Positions 8,011 to 16,334 of a DNA stretch of 64,000 nt are shown piece by piece. The notes under the pieces are model-generated. The model did not search any database, had not been told where the DNA came from, and saw nothing but the letters and a program-made list of their open reading frames with translations. The translations under genes and the position numbers were made by a program. Each line of letters begins with the position of its first letter. The first letter of the stretch is position 1. The stretch is from JBBPZA01 sp963728925 (lineage in GTDB: Bacteria; Actinomycetota; Thermoleophilia; Solirubrobacterales; Solirubrobacteraceae). Location: NCBI GenBank assembly GCA_963728925.1, contig CAVSMB010000036.1, forward strand, positions 1 to 64,000. Reading direction: 5' to 3'.

Positions 8011-8757
8011 ATGTTCGGGCTGGGGACTCTCGCCCGGGTTGCCGGCGAGCTCAGGCGCGACGTCGGCGCGGCTCGCGACCGCGACCCGGCGACGCGCGGC
8101 GTGGGGGCGACGGAGATCGTCGTGACGTGGCCCGGCGTCCACGCGATCCTCTCGCACCGCTTCGCCCACGCCCTGGACCAGCTCGGCGTCCCGGTCGCGC
8201 CGCGGGTGATCGCCTATGCGTCGCGCTCGCTCACGGGGATCGAGATCCATCCGGCGGCGCGTATCGGCGACGGGTTCTTCATCGACCACGGGATGGGCGT
8301 GGTGGTCGGGGAGACCGCCGAGATCGGCGACGACGTGACCCTGTACCAGGGCGTCACCCTCGGAGGCACGGGCTTCGCCACCGGCAAGCGCCACCCGACG
8401 ATCGAGGACAACGTGACCGTCGGCTCGGGCGCCAAGCTGCTCGGGCCGATCCGCGTCGGGCACGGCGCGAAGATCGGGGCCAACTCGGTGGTCATCCACG
8501 ACGTGCCGCCCAACTCGACGGTCGTCGGAAACCCTGGCCACCCGGTGCGCGTCGAGGGCCGGCGCCCGGAGGGGCCCGACGCCGACTGGGTCCACCTGCC
8601 CGATCCCGTGGCCGACGCCATCAAGGGCCTCGCAGCCCGCATCGGAGCGCTCGAGCGCGCGATCTCCGATCTGGCGGGCGGCGAGGCCGAGCAGCCACCC
8701 GCCGACGTGCGGCCGTTGCGCCCGACGGCGCGCGGGCCCAATCCGGCGGGCGGCTGA
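8011..8757 (+). CDS. cysE: Serine O-acetyltransferase
   Basis: A 248-residue hexapeptide-repeat acyltransferase making O-acetylserine from serine and acetyl-CoA, the substrate for CysK. The left-handed beta-helix core runs from about residue 65 to 180: IEIHPAARIGDGFFIDHG (with the catalytic His of DHG), VVVGETAEIGDDVTLYQGVT, LGGTG, RHPTIEDNVTVGSGAKLLG, GANSVVIHDVPPNSTVVGNP. The N-terminal helical domain is short, as in the compact bacterial class. A roughly 60-residue tail after the core is Pro/Arg rich and not conserved. Start supported by the TACGCT hexamer 7 nt upstream. Confidence 0.93.
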   Translation: MFGLGTLARVAGELRRDVGAARDRDPATRGVGATEIVVTWPGVHAILSHRFAHALDQLGVPVAPRVIAYASRSLTGIEIHPAARIGDGFFIDHGMGVVVGETAEIGDDVTLYQGVTLGGTGFATGKRHPTIEDNVTVGSGAKLLGPIRVGHGAKIGANSVVIHDVPPNSTVVGNPGHPVRVEGRRPEGPDADWVHLPDPVADAIKGLAARIGALERAISDLAGGEAEQPPADVRPLRPTARGPNPAGG

Positions 8758-8793
8758 AGGTCCGGTCAGGGTCGGCGGTCGGCTGCGAGCCCG

Positions 8794-9237
8794 TCACGGC
8801 CGGGCGGCCGGCTGCTCGCGGCGGGTCGCCTCGCGCAGGCTCTGCACCGCCTCGTCCATCCAGCGCCGGAAGTAGCGCCGTCCGGTGATCGCATCCCAGG
8901 CCCGCAGGGGCGCCGTCGCCGGGTCGCAGCCGAACTCGGCGTCGACGAAGGTGGCGCCCTGCGCGCCGGTGATCACCCAGCGCATGTACGTGCCGGTCTC
9001 CAGGCAGCGGATGCGGACCTCGCGGTAGTCCTCGACGTGCTCGAGCACGATCGTGTCCTCGCGCGCCCCGAGCGGGCCGCGAGTGACCTGCCGGTAGGTG
9101 CACCCCTGGGCGAAGTCGTCGCACTCGACCTCGAGCACGCGCGGCCACCACGCCGGATGCCGGTTCGGGTCGCCCACGAGCTCCCACACCGCGCTCAGCG
9201 GCGCGTCGATCACCACCTGCTGGCGACAACGCGACAT
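8794..9237 (-). CDS. SRPBCC (START-like) ligand-binding family protein
   Basis: A 147-residue protein of the polyketide-cyclase/START-like SRPBCC superfamily. It opens with QQVVIDAPLSAVWELVGDPN, the usual first strand and helix, followed by HPAWWPRVLEVE, and ends with YFRRWMDEAVQSLREATRRE, the long C-terminal helix that lies over the cavity. The ligand is unknown; family members bind lipids, polyketides or other hydrophobic molecules. The ATG was chosen because the domain begins right after it. Converges with cysE across a 36-nt gap. Confidence 0.8.
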   Translation of the reverse strand: MSRCRQQVVIDAPLSAVWELVGDPNRHPAWWPRVLEVECDDFAQGCTYRQVTRGPLGAREDTIVLEHVEDYREVRIRCLETGTYMRWVITGAQGATFVDAEFGCDPATAPLRAWDAITGRRYFRRWMDEAVQSLREATRREQPAARP

Positions 9238-9272
9238 CTCGCCGGCGATTGTCGCACCGTCGCCGGGCGCCG

Positions 9273-10193
9273 TCAGTAGGCCGTCGTGCGCGACCGCGGA
9301 CGGGGGACGGCCTTGTAGCGGGGCCCGCCACCGCGCGTCCAGAGGATGAAGTCGAGCTCCTGCGGCGTCGCGTCCGGGCGACGGGCAGCGAGCTGCTCGA
9401 CGGCGTGCAGCGCGCACGCGCGCAGCTCGACCTCCTCGGGCGAGCCGTGCTCGAGCAGCTCGCCCGCGTCGATGCGCGCCGTCAGGACGGGATCGAGGCT
9501 CAGGACTCCGTCGAGGCGCAGCACGTGGGGGACGAGGTTGTCGGCGAACAGCGTGAGACGCGCGAGGTCGCCGAAGCTCGTCACCCCGCCGAGGTGCAGG
9601 TCGGCGGCGAGGATCTGCGCGCGCTTGAAGAACGGCACTGGCTCGCCGTCGTAGGTCGAGACGTCGTGCCACGTCGGCCAGGTCGCCATGTGCTCGACGA
9701 GGCCGACGGCGGTGGTCGACCGGCGCGCCAGCGCGAGGAAGCTCGACCCGTGCTCGGCGGCGACCCGTCGCCCGAGCTCGCGCAGCGCGGTCGCGTACAG
9801 GGCCATGAGCTCGTGGCCGGGGTCCTGGCGCAGCCAGCCGGCGACCTGCGCGGGGTCGATCCACGCCAGCTCGGCGGCGGACGGCGGGCCGGCCGCCGCC
9901 GCGAAGCGCTCGCGCAGGCCGAGCGCGACCGTGTTGTACCCGGAGCGCCCTGCGCGCTTGCGCAGGGTCGGGAACCAGCCCGACCCGAAATTGATCGCGT
10001 CGAGGCAGACCGTGAAGGCTGCCCGGGTCTCGTGGTCGCCTGCGTCGGTTATCCCCTGGGACTCCTCGGCGGCGGCGCCGGTCGTGTCCAGTTCGGCCGC
10101 CTAGGTGTCCAGCCGCCGTTCATCGATCCGCACCTGCCGAGCGCGCTGGGCGACACGGCCGCACGCCGCCCGGATGTCGTCGACCAGCCCCAC
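9273..10193 (-). pseudogene. Queuosine-salvage (DUF2419-like) protein interrupted by in-frame TAG
   Basis: Reading from GTG (10191-10193) gives GLVDDIRAACGRVAQRARQV, RIDERRLDT, then a TAG stop (10101-10103). It continues in the same frame with AAELDTTGAAA, FTVCLDAINFGSGWFPTLRK and on to YKAVPRPRSRTTAY (stop at 9273). Together this is about 305 codons, the expected length for bacterial queuosine-salvage family proteins, which release queuine from the nucleotide or nucleoside. The stop sits where relatives have a tyrosine in an L..YA..L context, so one C-to-G change (TAC to TAG) would explain it. It may be a true pseudogene, readthrough or a sequence error. A TACCGT hexamer 6 nt before the GTG supports the start. 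Confidence 0.7.
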
Positions 10194-10212
10194 GCGACTA
10201 CGGTAGGCGGCG
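10194..10212. promoter_or_regulatory. Shared divergent promoter, 19 nt between two start codons
   Basis: The GTG of the queuosine-salvage gene and the ATG of the acetyltransferase gene are only 19 nt apart. TACGGT (10199-10204) precedes the ATG by 8 nt and, on the other strand, the overlapping TACCGT (10200-10205) precedes the GTG by 6 nt. One near-palindromic hexamer therefore seems to serve as the -10 for both leaderless genes. Confidence 0.5.
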
Positions 10213-10640
10213 ATGCGACGCGCCCTTCCCGGCGGCTTCGAGCTCGACGACGACCCGGCGCGGATCGACGTCGGTCTCGTCCACCGCTTCCTCTCCACCG
10301 AGGCCTACTGGGCCCTCGGGCGCTCGCGGGAGGAGGTGGAGGCGACGCTCGCCGGGTCGAGCCGCGTCGTCGGGCTGTACGGCGGCGACGGCGGCCAGCT
10401 CGGCTTCGCCCGCGTGATCTCCGACGGGAGGGTGATCGCCTACCTCGCGGACGTCTTCGTGCTGCCCGAGGCCCGCGGGCTCGGGCTCGGGGTCGAGCTC
10501 GTCCGCGAGGCCGTAGAGCGCGGCCCGCAGGCCGGCTGTCGCTGGATGCTGCACACCCTCGACGCCCACGGGCTCTACACAGGTTGGGCTTCGCGCCGCC
10601 CAGCGGCCGGGTGCTCGAGCGCCCGCGACCGTCGGGCTGA
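10213..10640 (+). pseudogene. GNAT acetyltransferase with single-base frameshift
   Basis: A GNAT-fold N-acetyltransferase: GLYGGDGGQLGFARVISDGR, YLADVFVLPEARGLGLGVEL (the acetyl-CoA binding strand and loop), VREAVERGP, WMLHTLDAHGLY. At about 10577-10580 the frame should pass to LGFAPPSGRVLERPRPSG and stop at 10640, but one base appears to be missing. As written, the frame instead runs into the downstream helicase gene and makes an artificial fusion. Restoring one base gives a normal 143-residue GNAT. The substrate is unknown. Either a recent pseudogene or an assembly indel. Confidence 0.75.
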
Positions 10641-10669
10641 GAGCCACCGGGGCGCGCCGATCACGTCGC

Positions 10670-10675
10670 TACCGT
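10670..10675 (+). promoter_or_regulatory. Putative -10 element of leaderless pcrA
   Basis: TACCGT ends 8 nt before the ATG at 10684. No SD sequence is present. This also argues that the helicase starts here and is not fused to the upstream acetyltransferase. Confidence 0.5.
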
Positions 10676-10683
10676 TCGCCGCG

Positions 10684-12885
10684 ATGCCCGACGAGGCGCC
10701 CTATCCCGACGACCTGCTCGACCACCTGAACCCCGAGCAGCGCGAGGCCGTGACCCATCCCGGCGGTCCGCTGCTGATCCTCGCCGGGGCCGGCTCGGGC
10801 AAGACCCGCGTGCTCACCCACCGCATCGCATGGCTGGTGCACACGCGCCGCGCCCACGCGGGCGAGATCCTCGCGATCACCTTCACCAACAAGGCGGCCC
10901 AGGAGATGCGCGAGCGCGTCGAGATGCTGGTGGGCCGCATGACCCGCGCGATGTGGGTCATGACCTTCCACTCCGCCTGCGCGCGAATGCTTCGGGCCGA
11001 AGCGCCGCGCCTGGGCTACACCAAGCAGTTCACGATCTACGATCAGGCCGACGCGCGGCGCCTCGTCAAGCGCTGCCTCGACGATCTCGGCGTCGACCCC
11101 AAGCGCTTCACCCCCGCCGCGATCCACGGCCAGATCTCCGACGCCAAGAACAAGCTGCGCTCGGCCGAGGACTACCGCCAGATGGTCGGCTCCTTCTTCG
11201 AGCAGACGGCCGCCGACGTCTACGAGGCCTACGAGCGCGAGATCCACCGCATGAACGCGATGGACTTCGACGACCTCCTCGTCCGCGCGGTCAACGTCCT
11301 CGAGCTCTTCCCCGAGGTCCGCGACCGCTACGCCTCTGTCTTCCGCCACGTGCTCGTTGACGAGTACCAGGACACCAACCACGCCCAGTACCGCTGGCTC
11401 CAGCTCCTCGCGTCCGAGCACCGCAACCTGGCGGTCGTCGGCGATGACGATCAGTCTGTCTACGGCTTCCGCGGCGCGGACATAACGAACATTCTTCAGT
11501 TCGAGGACGACTGGCCCGAAGCCCACGTCGTCAAGCTCGAGCAGAACTACCGCTCGACGCAGACGATCCTCGATGCGGCCAACGCGGTGATCAGCCACAA
11601 CCGGGGGCGCAAGAGCAAGCGGCTGTGGACCGATCTCGGAAAGGGCGATCCGATCATCGTGCGCGAGATGGACGACGAGCACGCCGAGGCGCGCTACGTC
11701 GCCGGGGAGATCGAGCGGCTGGTCGACGAGGGGGTCAGCCGCGAGGAGCTCGCGGTCTTCTACCGGACCAACGCGCAGTCGCGGGTGCTGGAGGACACGC
11801 TCGTGCGCGCGCAGATCGGCTACCAGGTCATCGGCGGGACGAAGTTCTACGAGCGCGCGGAGATCCGCGACGCCATGGCCTACCTCACCTTCCTCTCCAA
11901 TCCCCAAGACGCCGGCGCGTTCCAGCGCGTGGCCAACTCGCCCAAGCGCGGTATCGGGCAGACCTCGCTCTCGCGGGTGCTCTCCCACGCCTCGACGATG
12001 GACGAGCCGATCTGGGACGCCGCCGCCGACCCCGAGGCGGTCCGCGGCCTCGGCACGGCGGCCGTCAAGTCGATCGGGCGCTTCATGGGCACGATGGCCG
12101 TGCTGCGCGAGCGCGCGCAGGCCGGCGCGCCGATCGGCGAGCTGCTCGAGGAGGTGCTGCGCGAGTCGGGCTACCTCGAGGCGCTGGAGGCCGAGCGCAC
12201 GATCGAGGCGCAGGGCCGCATCGAGAACCTCGAGGAGCTCGTCAACGTCGGTCGCGAGTACGACCGCGCCGCCGAGGAACCATCGCTCGACGGCTTCCTC
12301 CAGCAGATCGCGCTGCTCGCCGACACCGACAACCTGCGCGACGACCAGGGCCTCGTGACGCTGATGACGCTCCACAACGCCAAGGGCCTCGAGTATCCGA
12401 TCGTCTTCCTCATCGGCGTCGAGGAGGGCGTCTTCCCCCACTCGCGCGCTCTCGATGAAGGCGGCCTGGAGGAGGAGCGCCGCCTCGCCTACGTCGGGAT
12501 CACGCGCGCGCAGCGCGGGCTGTACGTGACCTGGGCCCGCTCGCGCAGCCTCTTCGGCGCGCGGACCTTCGGCGTGCGCAGCCGGTTCGTCGACGAGATC
12601 CCCCACGACCTCACCGACCGCCAGACGCGCGTGCCCGTCGGCGCGGGCTGGCGCCCGGGCGGGGCGGTCAACGGCGCCGAGCGGGGTCGCGCGACCTCGT
12701 GGGGCGAGACGCACGACGAGGCGGCCCCGTCGCTGTCGCTGGGCGACGACGTTGTCCACGCGGCCTTCGGCGAGGGCGTCATCACCGGCGTCGAGCCGGG
12801 CGGCATCGTCGTCGTGCGCTTCGCCAAGGACCGCTCGGAGCGCAAGCTCGTCGCCGCCTACGCCCCGATCGAACGGCGCGGGTAG
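10684..12885 (+). CDS. pcrA: ATP-dependent DNA helicase, UvrD/PcrA type
   Basis: A 733-residue superfamily 1A 3'-to-5' helicase used in repair and replication-fork clearance. Motif I is LILAGAGSGKTRVLTHR, Ia is ITFTNKAAQEMRER, motif II is VDEYQDTNHAQY, motif III VVGDDDQSVYGFRGAD, motif IV LEQNYRST, and motifs V/VI VTLMTLHNAKGLEYPIVF and RRLAYVGITRAQRGLY. A C-terminal GDDVVHAAFGEGVITGVEPG module is the small Tudor-like domain that PcrA uses to touch RNA polymerase. Length is normal for actinobacterial PcrA/UvrD1. Start chosen at MPDEAPYPDDLLDHLNPEQ, where homology begins. Confidence 0.95.
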   Translation: MPDEAPYPDDLLDHLNPEQREAVTHPGGPLLILAGAGSGKTRVLTHRIAWLVHTRRAHAGEILAITFTNKAAQEMRERVEMLVGRMTRAMWVMTFHSACARMLRAEAPRLGYTKQFTIYDQADARRLVKRCLDDLGVDPKRFTPAAIHGQISDAKNKLRSAEDYRQMVGSFFEQTAADVYEAYEREIHRMNAMDFDDLLVRAVNVLELFPEVRDRYASVFRHVLVDEYQDTNHAQYRWLQLLASEHRNLAVVGDDDQSVYGFRGADITNILQFEDDWPEAHVVKLEQNYRSTQTILDAANAVISHNRGRKSKRLWTDLGKGDPIIVREMDDEHAEARYVAGEIERLVDEGVSREELAVFYRTNAQSRVLEDTLVRAQIGYQVIGGTKFYERAEIRDAMAYLTFLSNPQDAGAFQRVANSPKRGIGQTSLSRVLSHASTMDEPIWDAAADPEAVRGLGTAAVKSIGRFMGTMAVLRERAQAGAPIGELLEEVLRESGYLEALEAERTIEAQGRIENLEELVNVGREYDRAAEEPSLDGFLQQIALLADTDNLRDDQGLVTLMTLHNAKGLEYPIVFLIGVEEGVFPHSRALDEGGLEEERRLAYVGITRAQRGLYVTWARSRSLFGARTFGVRSRFVDEIPHDLTDRQTRVPVGAGWRPGGAVNGAERGRATSWGETHDEAAPSLSLGDDVVHAAFGEGVITGVEPGGIVVVRFAKDRSERKLVAAYAPIERRG

Positions 12886-13032
12886 CCGCGCCGCCCGCCG
12901 CTCCGGCGCCACACGACTCCGCGAGGCGGCGCATCCAGTGAGGATCCTGCGGCTCGGCCGGCCCACGGCCGGGACCGAATCGGCCGGCGGCCCGGCCCGC
13001 GTCGCCCGCGGGCCGTCCCGTCGAGCCGCAGC

Positions 13033-13038
13033 TATCGT
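13033..13038 (+). promoter_or_regulatory. Putative -10 element of leaderless folD
   Basis: TATCGT ends 7 nt before the folD ATG; no SD is visible. Confidence 0.5.
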
Positions 13039-13045
13039 CCCGCCC

Positions 13046-13927
13046 ATGGCGGCCACGGTCATCGACGGCAAGGCGATCGCCGCTCGCGTTCGGGCCCGGG
13101 TCGGCGAGGAGGTCGAGGCGCTCGTCGCCGCCGGCCGGCCGCGGCCCGGCCTCGCGACGATCATCGTGGGCGAGGACGCCGCGTCGCAGATCTACGTCGG
13201 CGGCAAGCAGCGTGCCACCAACGAGGTCGGCATGGCCGGCTTCGACCACCGGCTGGCCGCCGACAGCGCCCACGAGGAGGTCGCGGGGCTGATTGTCGAG
13301 CTCAACGCCGACGAGCGCGTGAGCGGCATCCTCCTGCAGCTCCCCGTTCCGGACCACCTCGACGGCGACGCGCTCTCCTCGGCGATCTCGGCGGCGAAGG
13401 ACGTCGACGGTCTGACGCCGGTCAGCGCCGGGCTGCTCGCCTCCGGCCGGCCGGGCCTGCGGCCGTGCACGCCGACCGGCGTCATCGAGCTGCTCGACGC
13501 CCACGACGTCGCGCTCGAGGGCGCCGAAGCGGTGGTCGTGGGCCGCTCGAACCTCGTCGGCAAGCCCCTCTTCCACCTCCTGCTCGAGCGCAACGCGACG
13601 GTCACCGTCTGCCACTCGCGCACGCGCGAGCTGCCCGAGGTCTGCCGGCGCGCGGACGTGCTCGTCGCCGCGGTCGGCGTGCCCGAGCTCGTGCGGGGCG
13701 ACTGGGTCAAGCCGGGCGCCGCCGTCGTCGACGTCGGCATGAACCGCGTGGAGGGTGGGCTTGTCGGCGACGTCGAGTACGAGGCGGCGGCGCAGCGGGC
13801 CCGCTTCATCACCCCGGTCCCCGGGGGCGTCGGCCCGATGACCATCGCGATGCTCCTGCGGAACACGCTCACGGCCGCCGAGGCGATCGCCGCCCGCGGC
13901 GGGGCGACCGCGCAGACCGCTGGCTAG
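13046..13927 (+). CDS. folD: Methylenetetrahydrofolate dehydrogenase / cyclohydrolase
   Basis: A 293-residue bifunctional enzyme interconverting 5,10-methylene-, methenyl- and 10-formyl-tetrahydrofolate with NADP. The catalytic lysine lies in ASQIYVGGKQRA; GILLQLPVPDHL and KDVDGLTP line the folate site; the NADP fold shows VVVGRSNLVGKP; the C-terminal signature is PVPGGVGPMTIAMLL. Length is normal. It supplies one-carbon units, and so would use the glycine and methylene groups that come from serine made by serA and its neighbour. A 160-nt non-coding stretch separates it from pcrA. Confidence 0.95.
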   Translation: MAATVIDGKAIAARVRARVGEEVEALVAAGRPRPGLATIIVGEDAASQIYVGGKQRATNEVGMAGFDHRLAADSAHEEVAGLIVELNADERVSGILLQLPVPDHLDGDALSSAISAAKDVDGLTPVSAGLLASGRPGLRPCTPTGVIELLDAHDVALEGAEAVVVGRSNLVGKPLFHLLLERNATVTVCHSRTRELPEVCRRADVLVAAVGVPELVRGDWVKPGAAVVDVGMNRVEGGLVGDVEYEAAAQRARFITPVPGGVGPMTIAMLLRNTLTAAEAIAARGGATAQTAG

Positions 13928-13930
13928 AGT
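13925..13930 (+). promoter_or_regulatory. Putative -10 element of the 13939 membrane-protein gene
   Basis: TAGAGT overlaps the folD stop codon and ends 8 nt before the ATG at 13939. No SD is present, so leaderless transcription is likely. Confidence 0.45.
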
Positions 13931-13938
13931 CCGGCCCG

Positions 13939-14562
13939 ATGGACGTCAACCGGCTGCGCCTGGGAGAGATGGTCGCGGCGGCGGGAGCCGCCGTGCTGTT
14001 CCTGGTCATGTTCCTCGACTGGTACGGGGTCGAGGGAACGTCGGTGGCCGCCAACGCGTGGCAGGTCTTCAGCTGGGTCGACCTCTACCTGTTCCTCACG
14101 GTCGTCGTCGCCCTCGGGCTGGCCGTGCTCACCATGGGTCAGCGCACGGTCGCGCTCCCGTTGAGCGCGAGCGTGCTGGTGACGGCGATGGGCGCCGTCG
14201 CGACGCTGCTGATCCTCTACCGGATCGTCAACCAGCCCGGCCCCAACGAGCTGATCTCGGTGCAGATCGGCGCCTACCTCGGGTTGCTGGCCGCATTGGC
14301 GATCACCGTCGGAGGGTACCTGTCGATGCGCGACGAGAACGCCTCGTTCGGCTCGGCCGCGACGCGCCTGCAGTCGCAGTCGCAAACACCGACCCGGCCG
14401 CCACCGTCGCCGGGCCCGGAGGCGGCCGGCCCGCCGGCCGAGCCGGCCCCGGCGGGCGCGACCCAGGTCTCGCCGCGCCCCGACGACGCGACCCGTGTCC
14501 AGGAGCAGCCGGGGCCGCCACCCGAGGGCGGGCCCGGGGCCCCTCCGGCCCCGCCTTCGTGA
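13939..14562 (+). CDS. Four-helix membrane protein with proline-rich tail
   Basis: A 207-residue protein with no recognised family. Four hydrophobic segments cover roughly residues 10-30, 45-68, 72-94 and 108-130 (AVLFLVMFLDWYGV, LFLTVVVALGLAVLTM, ASVLVTAMGAVATLLILY, YLGLLAALAITVGGYLSM). The last 70 residues are Pro/Gly/Ala rich (TRPPPSPGPEAAGPPAEP) and probably cytoplasmic and disordered. Proline-rich tails on small membrane proteins recur in this window (the two DUF4190 proteins at 42-43 kb). Role unknown. Confidence 0.75.
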   Translation: MDVNRLRLGEMVAAAGAAVLFLVMFLDWYGVEGTSVAANAWQVFSWVDLYLFLTVVVALGLAVLTMGQRTVALPLSASVLVTAMGAVATLLILYRIVNQPGPNELISVQIGAYLGLLAALAITVGGYLSMRDENASFGSAATRLQSQSQTPTRPPPSPGPEAAGPPAEPAPAGATQVSPRPDDATRVQEQPGPPPEGGPGAPPAPPS

Positions 14563-14607
14563 CGCCGGCCGCCTCCAGGTGACCCCGGCCGCCTCCCGCA
14601 GCGGTCC

Positions 14608-14613
14608 TAGAAT
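14608..14613 (+). promoter_or_regulatory. Putative -10 element of the gatCAB operon
   Basis: TAGAAT, close to consensus, ends 9 nt before the gatC ATG; a short leader or leaderless start is expected. Confidence 0.5.
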
Positions 14614-14622
14614 CGGCGGGGC

Positions 14623-14910
14623 ATGATCGATCGCGCCCAGGTGCTGCACGTGGCCGCGCTCGCACGCCTCGCGCTCTCCGACGAGGAGGTCGACCGGATG
14701 GCGAGCGAGCTCTCGGCGGTGCTCGACCACATCGAGAAGGTCTCAGAGCTCGATCTCGACGAGGTCGAGCCGACCTCGCACGTGGTCGACGTCGTCAACG
14801 TGCTGCGTCCCGACGAGCCCCAGCCCTCGCTGCCCCGCGAGGTCGCCCTCTCGCAGGCTCCCGCGGTGGCCGACGACGGCTTCGAGGTTCCGAGCCCGGG
14901 CGCTTCGTGA
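14623..14910 (+). CDS. gatC: Asp-tRNA(Asn)/Glu-tRNA(Gln) amidotransferase subunit C
   Basis: A 95-residue subunit that clamps GatA to GatB in the complex that converts misacylated Glu-tRNA(Gln) or Asp-tRNA(Asn). It has the family pattern: VLHVAALARLALSDEEVDRM, ELSAVLDHIEKVSELDLDEV, then EPTSHVVDVVNVLRPDEPQP. Its TGA overlaps the GTG of gatA (GTGA), so the two are translationally coupled. Confidence 0.93.
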   Translation: MIDRAQVLHVAALARLALSDEEVDRMASELSAVLDHIEKVSELDLDEVEPTSHVVDVVNVLRPDEPQPSLPREVALSQAPAVADDGFEVPSPGAS

Positions 14911-16334
14911 GCGAGCTCGTCGACCTCACCGCGACCGAGGCGGCACGCCGCGTTCGCGCGGGCGAGCTGGGCGCCCACGAGCTGTTCGAGGCCTACCGCG
15001 AGCGCGCGGCGGCCGACGAGCTCAATGCCTTCCTGTGGGTCGCCGACGGCCCGCCGGCCGAAGCGGCCGCGGGCGACGCGCCGCTCGGCGGAGTCCCGCT
15101 GGCGGTCAAGGACCTCTTCTGCACCGAGGGCGTTCCCAGCCAGGCCGGCTCGCGGGTCCTGGAGGGCTACCGGCCGCCGTACACGGCGAGCGTCGTCAGC
15201 AGGCTGGCGGATGCCGGCGCGCCGCTGCTCGGCAAGACCAACCAGGACGAGTTCGCGATGGGCTCCTCGAACGAGAACTCCGCCTACGGCCCTGTCCGCA
15301 ACCCGTGGGACCGCGAGCGCGTCCCGGGCGGCTCGAGCGGCGGCAGCGCGGCGGCGGTCGCCTCGGGCCTCGCGCCGTGGGCCATCGGCACCGACACCGG
15401 AGGCTCGATCCGGCAGCCCGCCGCGCTCTCGGGCATCGTGGGCCTCAAGCCGACCTACGGTGCGGTCTCGCGCTACGGGATGATCGCCTTCGCCTCCTCG
15501 CTCGACCAGGCGGGCCCGCTGACCCGCACCGTCGCCGACGCGGCGCTGCTCTTCGGGCACATGGTCGGCCACGATCCGCGCGACTCCACCTCCATTCCGT
15601 TCCCCGAGCCCATCCGCGTGCCGACGGACGAGGACCTCTCCGGCGCGCGCCTCGGCGTGCCGTCCGAGCTCTCCGAGGACGCCGAGGGCATCGAGCCGGG
15701 GGTCGCCGAGGCGTTCCGCGCCACCCTGCGCACGGCGGAGGCGCTCGGGGCGACGGTCGAGGAGACGCATCTCCCGCACGCGCCCCACGCGCTCTCGGCG
15801 TACTACCTGATCGCCCCGGCCGAGGCCTCCTCGAACCTCGCCCGCTACGACGGGGTGCGCTACGGACTGCGCGTCGACGGGGAGGACGGGCTGCGTGCGA
15901 TGTACGAGCGCACGCGCGCGCAGGGCTTCGGCCCCGAGGTCAAGCGCCGCATCATGCTCGGGACCTACGCGCTGTCCAGCGGCTACTACGACGCCTACTA
16001 CGGGCGCGCCCAGAAGGTCCGCACGAAGATCTCCGAGGACTTCCGCGCCGCCTTCGAGCGCTTCGACTTCGTGGTGACGCCGACGAGCCCGACCGTCGCC
16101 TTCCCGCTCGGCGCGAAGACCGACGACCCGCTCTCGATGTACCTCAACGACTACTGCACGGTTCCGATGCCGCTGGCCGGGATCCCCGCCATCTCGATCC
16201 CCAACGGCGTGAGCGACGGCCTCCCCACGGGCTTCCAGATCGCCGGGCCGGCGTTCAGCGAGAACCGAATCCTCGGCGCGGCCTACGCGCTCGAGCAGGC
16301 GATCGGCTTCGACGGGCGGGAGGCTCGGTCTTGA
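14907..16334 (+). CDS. gatA: Asp-tRNA(Asn)/Glu-tRNA(Gln) amidotransferase subunit A
   Basis: A 475-residue amidase-signature protein that releases ammonia from glutamine for GatB. The Ser-cisSer-Lys triad is visible: Lys in GVPLAVKDLFC, Ser in GTDTGGSIRQPA and in VPGGSSGGSAAAVASG. GLKPTYGAVSRYGMIAFASS and LDQAGPLTRTVADAA are typical GatA segments. It starts with GTG inside the gatC stop and its own TGA overlaps the TTG of gatB, so the three are made as one unit. Confidence 0.95.
   Translation: MSELVDLTATEAARRVRAGELGAHELFEAYRERAAADELNAFLWVADGPPAEAAAGDAPLGGVPLAVKDLFCTEGVPSQAGSRVLEGYRPPYTASVVSRLADAGAPLLGKTNQDEFAMGSSNENSAYGPVRNPWDRERVPGGSSGGSAAAVASGLAPWAIGTDTGGSIRQPAALSGIVGLKPTYGAVSRYGMIAFASSLDQAGPLTRTVADAALLFGHMVGHDPRDSTSIPFPEPIRVPTDEDLSGARLGVPSELSEDAEGIEPGVAEAFRATLRTAEALGATVEETHLPHAPHALSAYYLIAPAEASSNLARYDGVRYGLRVDGEDGLRAMYERTRAQGFGPEVKRRIMLGTYALSSGYYDAYYGRAQKVRTKISEDFRAAFERFDFVVTPTSPTVAFPLGAKTDDPLSMYLNDYCTVPMPLAGIPAISIPNGVSDGLPTGFQIAGPAFSENRILGAAYALEQAIGFDGREARS

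Noticed and set aside
10213..12885. An 890-residue acetyltransferase-helicase fusion protein
   Set aside because: The acetyltransferase is frameshifted near its end and only by that accident shares a frame with pcrA. The helicase has its own ATG with a TACCGT hexamer 8 nt upstream and homology begins exactly there.
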